From Rhizobium oryzihabitans (GTDB lineage: Bacteria > Pseudomonadota > Alphaproteobacteria > Rhizobiales > Rhizobiaceae), in contig NZ_CP048633.1 in assembly GCF_010669145.1 (NCBI RefSeq), positions 60,647-124,646 of the forward strand: a stretch of DNA of 64,000 nucleotides, in the 5' to 3' direction. Every line of letters begins with the position of its first letter. The first letter of the stretch is position 1. Positions 39,431 to 48,430 of this stretch are shown here, one piece after another. The notes under the pieces are model-generated. The model saw nothing but the letters and a program-made list of their open reading frames with translations. It was not told the DNA's origin and made no database searches. The translations under genes and the position numbers were made by a program.

Positions 39431-40749
39431 TCATTTCTCTAGCATGCCCGTATCCGGCCGGTCGAGTTCCAGGTATTTCGTCTCGGGAACAAGTAGGCCA
39501 GTGAGCAGGGTAATGCCGGCCACCGCCATCAGATAGTACAAAAACCACTGATGATGTCCTGTCTGTGAAAGATAGGTGTTTACGTAGGGTGCCGTGCCAC
39601 CGAAGATTGCGGTTGCCAGGGAAAGTGGCCCGCTCACACCGGTCGCTCGGATATTGGTGGGGAAAACCTCGGTCCACACCGCGGTGTTCACGCCAAAGAG
39701 GCAGGCGACGATGAGAAGCGCGCAGATCATGGCCGCCAGAAGGCCACCGAATGTGTTGTCGATAAGCCCGTCGAGATAAAGCGTCAGCGCGATGAAACCA
39801 ATACCGAAGAGAATAATGAAGAGGCGGCGTCCGAACCTGTCGGCAAGCCATCCGACAAGCGGGATCGCCAGCAAAAATACGCATTGCGCGATGAGGCTTG
39901 CTTTGAGTGCAGACTGAGGATCGAGTCCGCGGGCAACCTGTGCATAGGTCGGGCTGTAGATCAGCCAGGTGTAGAACATGATGGATCCACCCGCCGACAG
40001 GCCGAACACAACGGCGACGCCGCGCCAGTTGCGCAGCAGCGCGGCAAACTTGCCTTCGGAGCGCTCTGTCTCAGCCTCCTGCTTCTTGAAAGTCTCCGTT
40101 TCGTTCAGCCTGCGCCGCAGATAGAGACCGTACAGACCAAGGACGCCTCCAAGGGCAAAGGGAATCCGCCATGCCCACTCAACGATTTCAGCTCGGTCGA
40201 GATACCCGTTGATGATGAGGCCGGTAATGGTGGCCAGCATGGTTCCGAAAACCACGCTGACCCAGGAGGTGCTGCCGAAGAGTGCGCGGTGGTTTCGTGG
40301 CGCCCGCTCGACAAGATAAGTGACGGAAGTTCCCATCTCGCCACCATGGGCGATACCTTGAGCCAGTCTTGCAACAAGCAGAATAATTGATGCGAAAATG
40401 CCAATGCTGGCAAAGGTTGGGGTGAACGCGATTAACAGGCTGCCGCCTGCGGTTACCAGCATTGCAAGCGTCAAGCTTTGCTTGCGACCCACGCGGTCAG
40501 CATACAGGCCGAAGATAAAGCCCCCAGCGGTCGTGTCAGAAATCCGGCTGCGAAGACCGCCAATGCGGCAAGCAGTGCCGCAGTTGGATCGCTCGAAGGA
40601 AAGAACTGAATGGCGAAGAAAGGCGCAAAGATCGTATAGATCGTCCAGTCAAACCATTCGAGCGTATTGCCGAAATTAACTGCGAGCAAATCGCGGATTT
40701 TTCCCCGGTCGATCCTCTGCTCCTGAGATGTCTGATTTGTTGATATCAT
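39431..40749 (-). pseudogene. MFS transporter, metabolite:H+ symporter type, one-base frameshift
   Basis: About 440 residues if repaired. The N-terminal part (LLAVNFGNTLEWFDWTIYTI; AVFAAGFLTRPLG) ends early because one C is missing in the CCCCC at 40521-40525. Restored, it reads FIFGLYADRVGRKQSLTLAM, the MFS loop 2-3 signature, followed by ARLAQGIAHGGEMGTSVTYL and LVGWLADRFGRRLF. Members carry dicarboxylates, aromatic acids or betaines. Next to a flavin reductase and a GntR regulator, an aromatic or related acid is a reasonable guess. Confidence 0.87.
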
Positions 40750-40808
40750 TATAGTTCCCCTTATTGACGCCGGTTACTGCAAACCTGAGCGTTTTATCGA
40801 CGTGGAAT

Positions 40809-41471
40809 TCATTTGAATTCGGACCTGCCTTCCAGCCCGTATTTCGCGGCCTCATCGGACCCTGGCACACGCATTTCGAAAGTGCTGTCAATGACGGCGT
40901 AGTCGAAGTATCCGAGGCGGGCGATGGGACGGATTTTCTTGATGTCGAGCTTGCCATCCGGAAGGATCACGGCATCGTCGATGTGAATTTTTTCAACCCG
41001 CGCGAATACAATATCGATCGTTCCGACGGGCGAATTTCCCTTAAGCCGATGCGTGCTCATGTAGCGGCATTCAAACTTTACCGGGCTCTCCTTGACCATG
41101 GGGACAGGAGCGTTATCCGCAAGGACGCGAGTAACGTTCATCCGGTCGAATTCACTTTCTTCCGGCGGCAGCGCCATGGCGCTTATGTTGACAGCCTCCC
41201 GCAGGTCGTAGGTCGCCATATTCCAGACGAACCATCCCGTTTCCTCGGCATTCACGACCGTGTCTTTGCGGCGTCCGTCTGGATACTGGTTCGCTGAAAA
41301 CATCACCATCGGTGGGTCGAAGCTTAGGTTCTGCCATTGGCTGTAAGGCGCGATGTTCTCGGTGCCGTCGACGCTAATGCTCGAAAGCCAGCCTATCGGC
41401 CGTGGCACGGTGCAGCTTTTGAATGGCGAAAAAGGCAAGGGGCTGGGCTCGATGTGTGGTGCATATTTCAT
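40809..41471 (-). CDS. Flavin reductase-like FMN-binding protein
   Basis: 220 residues from ATG 41471, with GGAGGA 5 bp upstream; an in-frame extension to 41741 has no support. Split-barrel flavin reductase domain: CTVPRPIGWLSSISVDGTEN, NIAPYSQWQNLSFDPPMVMF, DTVVNAEETGWFVWNMATYD. Such proteins supply reduced flavin to a monooxygenase or bind flavin on their own. It starts 60 bp before the permease gene, likely one operon, divergent from the GntR gene. Confidence 0.88.
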   Translation of the reverse strand: MKYAPHIEPSPLPFSPFKSCTVPRPIGWLSSISVDGTENIAPYSQWQNLSFDPPMVMFSANQYPDGRRKDTVVNAEETGWFVWNMATYDLREAVNISAMALPPEESEFDRMNVTRVLADNAPVPMVKESPVKFECRYMSTHRLKGNSPVGTIDIVFARVEKIHIDDAVILPDGKLDIKKIRPIARLGYFDYAVIDSTFEMRVPGSDEAAKYGLEGRSEFK

Positions 41472-41511
41472 AGTAATCCTCCATTCACGATTCGAAATAT
41501 CATTCGCATAT

Positions 41512-41527
41512 AACTGATATATCGGTT
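41512..41527. promoter_or_regulatory. Candidate GntR operator
   Basis: AACTGATATATCGGTT, a 16-bp near-palindrome (one mismatched pair) in the 120-bp gap between the divergent flavin reductase and GntR genes. Confidence 0.5.
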
Positions 41528-41591
41528 GCAGAGCAACAGTATTTTGCAGATATGGTAGAGGAGACCGTGAATCGAGTTGCGAGGAGGAGAA

Positions 41592-42257
41592 ATGAACGTG
41601 ACCAGCCAATCCGATCAGGCCGTTGAAATCTTGCAAGGCGTGATCGAACGCGGCGAATTGAAGCCTGGAACAATGGTGTCCGAAAGGACACTGATGGAGC
41701 TCGTGGGGTTGGGCCGAACGCCCGTTCGTGAAGCCATCCAAAGATTGGCGCTCAATCGTATGCTACGCATTCACCCGAACCGCGGGATAGAAGTCCCGCC
41801 AATATCCGTGGAGGATCAACTCAGTGGACTAGAGGTTCGTCGTGCAACCGAATTGCTGGCAGTCACTCTTGCTTGCGAGCGGGCCACTAGTGCAGATATC
41901 AAGGACATTCAAGCACTCGCGGATGCACTGGACGGTGACTATACGTTAGAGCGATACACCGAGACGATCCGCTTGACGCATACCCTTATCATCAGGTCCG
42001 CGGGCAATCCTTTTCTGCAGGATCTCATGTCTCCCCTACAGGCCAGGTCGCGGAGATTCTGGCTTATGCATCTTCAGGACTCAGTGGAAGAGGTAAATAT
42101 AGGCAAACACCTTCACCAGCGGATACTCAGGGCAATCTGTGCGAGAGATGCCAAAGAAGCTGGGACAGCCTCACTCGATCTCAATGATTATCTGGTGAAA
42201 TTCTCCATGAGCGTTATTTCGCAGAGGGTCAGCAAGCGAGACAGCCAGTCTTGGTGA
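41592..42257 (+). CDS. GntR-family regulator with FCD domain
   Basis: 221 residues from ATG 41592, preceded by GAGGAGGAG. Winged helix (MVSERTLMELVGLGRTPVRE; RMLRIHPNRGIEVPPISVED) and a C-terminal helical FCD domain with metal-type His/Asp positions (RLTHTLIIRSAGN; HLHQRILRAICARDAKEAG). FadR/VanR subfamily. Divergent from the flavin reductase-permease pair, which it probably controls. Confidence 0.9.
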   Translation: MNVTSQSDQAVEILQGVIERGELKPGTMVSERTLMELVGLGRTPVREAIQRLALNRMLRIHPNRGIEVPPISVEDQLSGLEVRRATELLAVTLACERATSADIKDIQALADALDGDYTLERYTETIRLTHTLIIRSAGNPFLQDLMSPLQARSRRFWLMHLQDSVEEVNIGKHLHQRILRAICARDAKEAGTASLDLNDYLVKFSMSVISQRVSKRDSQSW

Positions 42258-42493
42258 CAAGGCGCGCTGGCAGGTATTCCGGCCCTGCAGTCTATGCTGG
42301 TTTAAGAGCGCAGATTGCAGGATGAGCATGACGGTTGAACCGGAAAGCGCAGGTGTACGCTTCCCTCCGCCCCTTCCTCTATCCAGGAGCGTTTGGGGTT
42401 GGCGACAGCGTTCGTTAACCTGCGCACATATTGCATTGGAGAAAGTGCCCTAGTCGGATCACCATTCTCGAAAAATTCATAGAAGGACAGATC

Positions 42494-42644
42494 ATGAAGT
42501 CTTTGTTTATAGCCAGCCTCCTTGCCGTTGCGGTCGCATCGTCATCGGCTGTTGCTCAGGAGCCGGTGATCGCCTCCCAAAATGCGGACCAGTTATTCAC
42601 AAGCCCGGATCCACAACTCAACGCCAACAAGCAGGTGGTTTACC
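42494..42644 (+). pseudogene. Secreted NTF2/SnoaL-like protein, N-terminal fragment
   Basis: 50 codons before an IS6 element interrupts it. Signal peptide KSLFIASLLAVAVASSSAVA, then QEPVIASQNADQLFTSPDPQ and NANKQVVY, the opening seen in periplasmic SnoaL-like proteins. RBS AAGGACAG upstream. The rest is not present on the other side of the IS. Confidence 0.65.
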
Positions 42645-43450
42645 GGCGTTGTCACGTTGTTCGACTGAGGCCGGACGAAGCACTTTCAGTTAAACTCAGG
42701 CAGTTGCGCCGGTCACGGCCTTCCAGTGCGCCATGGCGCGGATCCGATGAATGTGGGTGGCGAGGGCGGAGTGTTTTTGATGCGACGGGACGAAATCATT
42801 TCTAACCGCTGAAAACACGGGGACAAATTGTTGCAGACTGCCGACGGATCGGAAGCCCTGCATCACTCGTTCTCGTTTTCGCAGCGGCAGATGGGAATTT
42901 TCCGCACGGTTGCTAAGGCCCTTGTGTGATCTATGTTCAATGGCCGGCATCACATCTCGCTTTGCCGCCCCGTATGAACGCAGTTTATCGGTGACAATCC
43001 TCTTTGGCGCGAGGGCTTGCTTCTTCAGCAGCCTGATCAGCAATCGCTTGGCAGCCTTGGTGTCTCGACGGGTCTGCACGATCTCGTCGAGAACATATCC
43101 GTCCTGGTCGACGGCTCGCCAAAGCCAATGCTTTCGCCCGCCGATCGTCACGACCACTTCGTCCAGATGCCAGATATCCTCTCGCGACGGCGTCTTTCTG
43201 CGCAGTCGCTTTGCGTAGGCCGCACCGAATTTCCGGCCCCAGCGCCGGATCGTTTCGTAGGACACGACAATGCCGCGCTCCAGCAGCATTTCTTCCACCA
43301 GCCGCAGGCTTAACGGGAACCGGAAATACAGCCAGACGGCATGGGCGATGATATGCGGTGAGAAACGGTGGTTCTTGTAGCTGATGGTCGGCGTGCTCAT
43401 CACGTCCGGTTATCCGTCAACCGTTAAGCCACGAACAACGTGACAACGCC
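42645..43450 (-). mobile_element. IS6-family element, copy 1
   Basis: 806 bp with terminal inverted repeats GGCGTTGTCACGTTGTTCG at both ends. The 8-bp flanks (GGTTTACC and CGTCACGC) differ. A second copy in the same orientation lies at 56661-57465. Confidence 0.9.
42696..43403 (-). CDS. IS6-family transposase, copy 1
   Basis: 235 residues, intact DDE transposase: IWHLDEVVVTIGGRKHWLWR (first Asp), RIVTDKLRSYGAAKRDVMPA (second Asp), NRAENSHLPLRKRERVMQGF (Glu). Contains GGGG at 42819-42822 where copy 2 has GGG, which keeps its C-terminal frame (FVPVFSAVRNDFVPSHQKHS). Confidence 0.95.
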   Translation of the reverse strand: MMSTPTISYKNHRFSPHIIAHAVWLYFRFPLSLRLVEEMLLERGIVVSYETIRRWGRKFGAAYAKRLRRKTPSREDIWHLDEVVVTIGGRKHWLWRAVDQDGYVLDEIVQTRRDTKAAKRLLIRLLKKQALAPKRIVTDKLRSYGAAKRDVMPAIEHRSHKGLSNRAENSHLPLRKRERVMQGFRSVGSLQQFVPVFSAVRNDFVPSHQKHSALATHIHRIRAMAHWKAVTGATA

Positions 43451-43783
43451 CGTCACGCCCTTGCCCGGGCGGTCTTCCTCCACCAGCTTGGCGAGCTGCG
43501 CAACCGCGTGGCGGAAACCATGGCCTATCGGGCGTCAGGTCTCAACCTCGTCGTCAACGCCATTATCCTGTGGAACACCGTCTATCTCAGCCGCGCTGTC
43601 GATTATGTCCGCGCCCAGGGCATCGATATTCCCGCTGAGCTGCTCTCCCAGGTCGCACCGGTTCCCTGGGCGCATATCGCACTCACCGGCGACTATCTCT
43701 GGAACGAAATTGACCGACCCCTCGAACGCTTCAGGCCGATCCGCGCTAACCGTTTCAATCCAAACAACTTCGCTTTCCCTTAG
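43451..43783 (+). pseudogene. Tn3-family transposase, C-terminal fragment
   Basis: About 110 codons: RHALARAVFLHQLGELRNRV, then MAYRASGLNLVVNAIILWNT and WAHIALTGDYLWNEID, the usual Tn3 TnpA tail. The upstream part is cut by IS6 copy 1. A different Tn3 lineage from the one at 34.5 kb. Confidence 0.88.
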
Positions 43784-43800
43784 CGGGTATTATTGCAGAA

Positions 43801-44220
43801 ATGCCCACGGAGCCCCATCATTCCGAGAGGAGCCATCTCGACGAGAGGCTCGACTTTGTTGGTATAGGGCAGCAGGAAAAGAAAGCGCTGTCGGCGCTCT
43901 CCGAAACGATCGCAAAGGCATTGGACGGCACCCTCGACCGCTTTTACGCCAAGGCTACAAAGAATCCCAAGACAGCAGCATTCTTCAGAAGCAGCGAGCA
44001 CGTCAAACACGCCAAAGACCGGCAGGTCTCGCATTGGAACACGATCGCCAGCGCGAAGTTCGACGCCGAATATTTAGCGGGTGTCACCGCTGTCGGACTG
44101 ACGCATGCGCGACTGGGACTTGAACCACGATGGTATATCGGCGGATATGCGATGATGATGGACGGAATTGTTCGCCACTTCGATGCGGGCGCGCCGTCTG
44201 GTTCCGCCGGGACGACATGA
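43801..44220 (+). pseudogene. Globin-coupled sensor (protoglobin domain), truncated
   Basis: 139 residues: LDFVGIGQQEKKALSALSET, TLDRFYAKATKNPKTAAFFR, HAKDRQVSHWNTIASAKFDA (proximal His), HARLGLEPRWYIGGYAMMMD. This is the haem-binding sensor domain of HemAT-like aerotaxis receptors. The frame ends right after HFDAG; FRRDDMKA in the next frame hints at the original continuation. The signalling part of the receptor is missing. RBS weak. Confidence 0.8.
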
Positions 44221-44317
44221 AGGCTTGTGTCGGAGAGAACCGGTTTCACAAGCAAGCCAACAAACAGCCTGCAACAAGTGTGACGGATCTTGCGACTGAA
44301 TATGAGGAAAACAAAAA

Positions 44318-44753
44318 TTGAAAGCTTCCCCGGTCTTCGTCGCCATCGCCATCGTGACAGCCAGTGGCTTCGCGAACGCGGGGTCAGCCCAGCAACTGAT
44401 GACTTCTAATCAGACATTCTCGATTTGCGGGAGCGGGCAAAGGGTAACCTGCGTCGTTGATGGAGATACATTCTGGCTCCGCGGCACGAAGGTCAGGATT
44501 GCCGATATCGACACGCCGGAACTGAGCCCTCCTAGATGCGAACGTGAACGCCAGCGCGGCATGGCTGCAAAGCAGCGTCTGCTCGAAATCCTCAACTCGG
44601 GACCGCTCTCCTTCAAGCGCACAACGAGAGATGAGGACCGCTTCGGTCGGAAGTTCAGGTCGTCTATCGCGGGATCGATCTGTCGGCGACATCCTTATTG
44701 CCGAAGGCCTGGCCCGAAAGTGGGAGGGATCACGTCGCGGCTGGTGTGATTGA
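44318..44753 (+). pseudogene. Thermonuclease-like nuclease, frameshifted
   Basis: About 145 residues. Signal peptide ASPVFVAIAIVTASGFANAG, SNase core VTCVVDGDTFWLRGTKVRIA, DIDTPELSPPRCERERQRGM, then DEDRFGRKFR. The frame is lost near 44660-44680, and the normal end SVGDILIAEGLARKWEGSRR continues in another frame to 44753. At least two indels. Confidence 0.82.
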
Positions 44754-44938
44754 AGTGGCCCGACGGATCAACGTCATGAATCGGTGAGCCCCCGGCGATT
44801 CAAAACTCTCATTGGACGTCGATTTCGGATCGCGCGATTCTGTCTTCATGATTTCGTGAGCGACAAAATCACTGCGTCAATACTTTGTTCCGGCCTCGGG
44901 CAATTTTTGCGCCGTTGGCGACGCGCAACCTTTTCCAA

Positions 44939-44963
44939 GGAACAAGGTTGGATTCCGAGCGTT
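44939..44963 (+). promoter_or_regulatory. EcfG-type promoter before DUF2382 genes
   Basis: GGAAC (44939-44943), 16 bases, CGTT (44960-44963). 31 bp before the ATG at 44995, giving a very short leader. Confidence 0.7.
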
Positions 44964-44994
44964 CAATGCTGGTCGAAACGATCCTGGTATACGG

Positions 44995-45366
44995 ATGACC
45001 GAGCCCGAAGAGAAACTCTCGCTGATCGAAGAACAGCTTGTCGTCGACAAGCTTGCCGTGAGAGACGGCCGCGTTCGCATCAGCACGAAAACCGAGTTTG
45101 TCACCGAAAATGCGGAGGCGCGCCTCGACAGCGAGAATGTCGAGGTGACGCGGGTCCCGATTGGACGTGAAGTGCAAGAAGCCCCCTCCGTCCGCACGGA
45201 CGGTGACGTGACGATCGTCCCGGTGATGGAGGAGGTCCTCGTTGTCGAGAAGCGTCTGATGCTGGTCGAAGAGATCTACATCCGCCGCGTCGCCACCACC
45301 GAGGACGTTTCCATTCCGGTCGAGTTGCGCAAGCAGCGCGCCACCGTCGAGCGGACTGATCCTTAA
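44995..45366 (+). CDS. DUF2382 protein, short form
   Basis: 123 residues made mostly of the DUF2382 repeat: LSLIEEQLVVDKLAVRDGRV; VTRVPIGREVQEAPSVRTDG; EEVLVVEKRLMLVEEIYIRR; VSIPVELRKQRATVERTD. Function unknown; members of this family are stress-induced in many bacteria. No good ribosome site, but it begins just after the EcfG-type promoter. Co-transcribed with the longer DUF2382 protein 33 bp downstream. Confidence 0.85.
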   Translation: MTEPEEKLSLIEEQLVVDKLAVRDGRVRISTKTEFVTENAEARLDSENVEVTRVPIGREVQEAPSVRTDGDVTIVPVMEEVLVVEKRLMLVEEIYIRRVATTEDVSIPVELRKQRATVERTDP

Positions 45367-45399
45367 TCGAAATCACCAATCTTAAAAAAGGAGAAACTC

Positions 45400-46254
45400 A
45401 TGACCTACAGCGAAACCACATCGTCCTATAGCGCCTCGTCGTCTAACACAGTGACGGCGTTCTTCGAAAACCGCAGCGATGCGGACGCCGCTGTCGAACG
45501 CCTTGCCGAAGCCGGGATTGCCCGCGACGGCATTCGCGTCGTCGCCGGCAAAGAGTCTGCTACCTCGACTGAGGTTGCACCCGAACACAAGGGCTTCTGG
45601 GAGAAGCTCGAGGACTTCTTCTTTCCTGACGAGGATCGCGCCGTCTACTCCGAAGGTCTTCGCCGCGGTGGCTATCTGGTAACGGTCAGCAACGTCAGCG
45701 CCGCCTACTACGACAAGGTCGTTGACATCCTCGATGACGAGGGCAGCATCGATCTCGATCAGCGCGCTGAGAGCTGGCGCTCGGAAGGCTGGAACCAGCA
45801 GGAGACCGTGAGTTCGTATGGCGCTTCCGCCAATCGTGCCGGCGCAACCGGAACGGCAGCCCTGGATGCCGGCCGTGAAGAGGTCATACCGGTGGTCGAG
45901 GAAGAGCTTCGCGTCGGCAAGCGCGACCTCAACCATGGCCGGGTGCGTGTCCGCTCCTATGTGGTCGAAAATCCTGTCAGCGAACAGGTATCGCTGCGCG
46001 ACGAAAATGTCAGCATCGAGCGCCGCACGGTCGACCGTCCGGTAACCGGAACGGAGAACGCCTTCGTCGACCGTACGATCGAGGCAGAAGAGCACCATGA
46101 AGAGGCTGTCGTCTCGAAGGATGCGCGCGTTGTCGAAGAGATCGCGCTGCGCAAGACCGCCGAGCAGCGGGAGGAAACCATCAGCGACAGCGTCCGTCGT
46201 ACCGAGGTGGAAGTCGAAGATGAACGATCCGACCGTATCGTCCGCAAGGACTAA
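45400..46254 (+). CDS. YsnF-like stress protein (17M-like domain plus DUF2382)
   Basis: 284 residues. N-terminal alpha/beta domain (VTAFFENRSDADAAVERLAE; GIARDGIRVVAGK; FWEKLEDFFFPDEDRAVYSE; GGYLVTVSNVSAAYYDKVVD) like general stress protein 17M. A charged C-terminal DUF2382 domain follows (VIPVVEEELRVGKRDLNHGR; VSEQVSLRDENVSIERRTVD). RBS AAGGAGAAA. Ends at a strong terminator. Confidence 0.88.
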   Translation: MTYSETTSSYSASSSNTVTAFFENRSDADAAVERLAEAGIARDGIRVVAGKESATSTEVAPEHKGFWEKLEDFFFPDEDRAVYSEGLRRGGYLVTVSNVSAAYYDKVVDILDDEGSIDLDQRAESWRSEGWNQQETVSSYGASANRAGATGTAALDAGREEVIPVVEEELRVGKRDLNHGRVRVRSYVVENPVSEQVSLRDENVSIERRTVDRPVTGTENAFVDRTIEAEEHHEEAVVSKDARVVEEIALRKTAEQREETISDSVRRTEVEVEDERSDRIVRKD

Positions 46255-46289
46255 TGGAAGGCTCTTCGTTTGATCTAGCTGCAGTTCGA

Positions 46290-46318
46290 GGCCGGCGATC
46301 CCATCGCCGGCCTTTTTT
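46290..46318 (+). terminator. Terminator of the DUF2382 operon
   Basis: GGCCGGCGAT, loop CCC, ATCGCCGGCC, then six T. Separates this operon from the EcfG-type promoter that follows at 46334. Confidence 0.9.
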
Positions 46319-46333
46319 GTCTCTTGTGGTACT

Positions 46334-46358
46334 GGAACCGAACGGCAATTGCGGCGTT
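46334..46358 (+). promoter_or_regulatory. EcfG-type promoter before membrane protein gene
   Basis: GGAAC (46334-46338), 16 bases, CGTT (46355-46358), 39 bp before the ATG at 46398 and right after a terminator, so it must serve this gene. Confidence 0.75.
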
Positions 46359-46397
46359 AGTGTGACACTCACGTTCCCGTGATGAAAAGGATGCACC

Positions 46398-47309
46398 ATG
46401 ACCGAACCTGTCTCCGTCCAAGTTTCCCGCGAAGCCGCTTATGTCGATCCCTCCCTCACGGCCACTTTGCATAAGGTGTCGTGGGGCGGGATCTTCGCCG
46501 GGGTTGTTCTGGCACTTGCCGCACAGTTCCTCCTCAATCTTTTGGGCGTCGGAATTGGCGCCGCCGTGATCGATCCGGCGACCTATGACAACCCGAATGC
46601 AAGCACCTTTTCCATCGCCGGTGGCGCGTGGTTTGTGGTGGCCGGTATCATCGCTTCTTTTGTCGGCGGTTATGCCGCCAGCCGCCTGTCCGGCCGTCCA
46701 AGCCGCTCGACCGGCGGGTATCAGGGCGTAACCACCTGGGCCGTCACCACCCTGGTCATCCTCTATCTGCTAACCACGTCGGTCGGTGCTCTCATCGGTG
46801 GCGCATTCAGCGGTCTGTCGAGCATTGTCGGTGGCGTCGGTCAGACGGCGGCGACTGCTGCCACGGCGGCAGCTCCTGCCCTTGCGACCTCTGCCAACCC
46901 GATGGCCGGGATCGAACAGCAGATCCGCGACGCATCTGGCGGCAATGATCCGGCAGCCTTGCGTGATGCAGCCGTTTCGGCCGTTCAGGCTGCGGTCACC
47001 GGTGACCAGGCAAAGGCTGCCGATGCCCGCAATCGCGCCGCTGACGCGATTGCCAAGGCGCAGAATATCCCGGTCGAACAGGCTCGCACCCAGGTCGAGC
47101 AGTACGAGAAGACCTATCGCGACAATATTGCTGCCGCCAAGCAGCAGGCGCTCGATGCCGCCCAGACGGCCACAAAAGCTGTTTCCGCCGGCGCGATCCT
47201 TGGCTTCTTCGCCCTCCTGCTCGGGGCTGTCGCAGCCTGGTTCGGTGGCTCCTTCGGAACTAAGAAGGCTTTGCTTCTGGCGGAAACCACCACTCGCCGC
47301 ACGATTTGA
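46398..47309 (+). CDS. Stress-induced multi-pass membrane protein of unknown function
   Basis: 303 residues. Membrane segments at about 29-52, 70-95, 110-135 and 262-285. Between the third and fourth lies a long Ala/Gln-rich helical, probably periplasmic or cytoplasmic coiled region (residues 150-255; VQAAVTGDQAKAADARNRAA). Homologues in rhizobia are often labelled PhnA-like, without functional support that I know of. Single-gene unit with its own EcfG-type promoter and terminator. Confidence 0.75.
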   Translation: MTEPVSVQVSREAAYVDPSLTATLHKVSWGGIFAGVVLALAAQFLLNLLGVGIGAAVIDPATYDNPNASTFSIAGGAWFVVAGIIASFVGGYAASRLSGRPSRSTGGYQGVTTWAVTTLVILYLLTTSVGALIGGAFSGLSSIVGGVGQTAATAATAAAPALATSANPMAGIEQQIRDASGGNDPAALRDAAVSAVQAAVTGDQAKAADARNRAADAIAKAQNIPVEQARTQVEQYEKTYRDNIAAAKQQALDAAQTATKAVSAGAILGFFALLLGAVAAWFGGSFGTKKALLLAETTTRRTI

Positions 47310-47316
47310 CAAGATC

Positions 47317-47343
47317 AAGGCCGCTGGAAACGGCGGCCTTTCT
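47317..47343 (+). terminator. Terminator after the membrane protein gene
   Basis: AAGGCCGC, 8-base loop, GCGGCCTT, followed by TTTCTCCTT. Confidence 0.75.
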
Positions 47344-47418
47344 CCTTCCTTGGCCTCTATCTAAAGAAGCCTCTTCATCGCGTGATGGAGAGGCTCTCCC
47401 AACTTATCGGTAGCCTCC

Positions 47419-48399
47419 ATGCAGAATGCCCTTCGGTACCTTTCACTGACTGCCGCTCTAACGCTCTGTTCCCCAGCCTTTGCAGCGCCGATCGACGGAC
47501 AAGCCGTCAATACCTCGGCGATCGCGTCCCTTCCGATCGAGGCGCCGGCGGAAAAACAGGCTGAGCCCAATCCAGCCATCGTGCATCTGCAGGTGCTGCT
47601 CGACCGCGCCGGATCATCACCCGGCGTCATCGACGGTTATTTCGGCGACAACCTGACGAAAGCGATTGCCGGTTTCGAAGCGCTTCAACGTGTGCCAGTC
47701 GATGGGAAGCTCGATCCCGACGTACTGGGCCGTTTGACCGATGAGGCCCCGGCGATCCAGGCCTATGCCATCACTCAGGAGGACGGCAAGGATATCGTCG
47801 AGAGCATTCCGAAGGACTATGCCGAACAGGCCAGGATGGAGCATCTCGGCTATACCAGCATTGCGGAAAGGCTGGCCGAACGTTTCCACATGCATATCGC
47901 GCTGATCAAGGCACTCAATCCGACGGCGGCCTTCAAGCCGGGCGAGACGATCGCTGTCGCCATTCCCGGCGCTGCGAGGACCGGATCGGTCAAGCGGATC
48001 GAGGTTCACCGCAAGGCGGCGCAGGTCTTCGCTTTCGCCGAAGACGGCTCGCTGCTCGCGGTGTATCCGGCGACGATCGGCAGCGAGGACAGCCCCTCGC
48101 CTACCGGTATGCACAAGGTCAAGGGCGTATCACGAATGCCTACCTACACCTACAACCCGAAGATCAATTTCCAGCAGGGCAACAACAAGAAGATCCTTGA
48201 ACTGCCGAGCGGGCCGAACGGTCCTGTGGGTACCGTGTGGATCGACCTGACAGAGCCGACCTACGGCATTCATGGCACGCCTGAGCCGGAACTGATCGGC
48301 AAGGTCGGATCGCATGGATGTGTCCGGTTGGCCAACTGGGACGTCGAGGAACTGGCCGGAATGGTCAAGCCGGGCGTCGTGGTTGATTTCGTCGATTAG
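47419..48399 (+). CDS. L,D-transpeptidase with peptidoglycan-binding domain
   Basis: 326 residues. Signal peptide QNALRYLSLTAALTLCSPAF. Peptidoglycan-binding domain (LQVLLDRAGSSPGVIDGYFG; IAGFEALQRVPVDGKLD), a LysM-like stretch (ERFHMHIALIKALNPTAAFK), and the YkuD catalytic domain with His in YGIHGTPEPELIG and the Cys in SHGCVRLANWD. Cross-links peptidoglycan or attaches proteins to it in the periplasm. Envelope repair fits the stress block upstream. No EcfG-type box of its own was found. Confidence 0.93.
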   Translation: MQNALRYLSLTAALTLCSPAFAAPIDGQAVNTSAIASLPIEAPAEKQAEPNPAIVHLQVLLDRAGSSPGVIDGYFGDNLTKAIAGFEALQRVPVDGKLDPDVLGRLTDEAPAIQAYAITQEDGKDIVESIPKDYAEQARMEHLGYTSIAERLAERFHMHIALIKALNPTAAFKPGETIAVAIPGAARTGSVKRIEVHRKAAQVFAFAEDGSLLAVYPATIGSEDSPSPTGMHKVKGVSRMPTYTYNPKINFQQGNNKKILELPSGPNGPVGTVWIDLTEPTYGIHGTPEPELIGKVGSHGCVRLANWDVEELAGMVKPGVVVDFVD

Positions 48400-48430
48400 C
48401 TCTGGCTCACCGCCAGTAGAGGAGCGCAGA

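Noticed and set aside
40809..41741. 310-residue version of the flavin reductase
   Set aside because: The first 90 codons cross the divergent GntR gene; ATG 41471 has a strong ribosome site and the family starts there.
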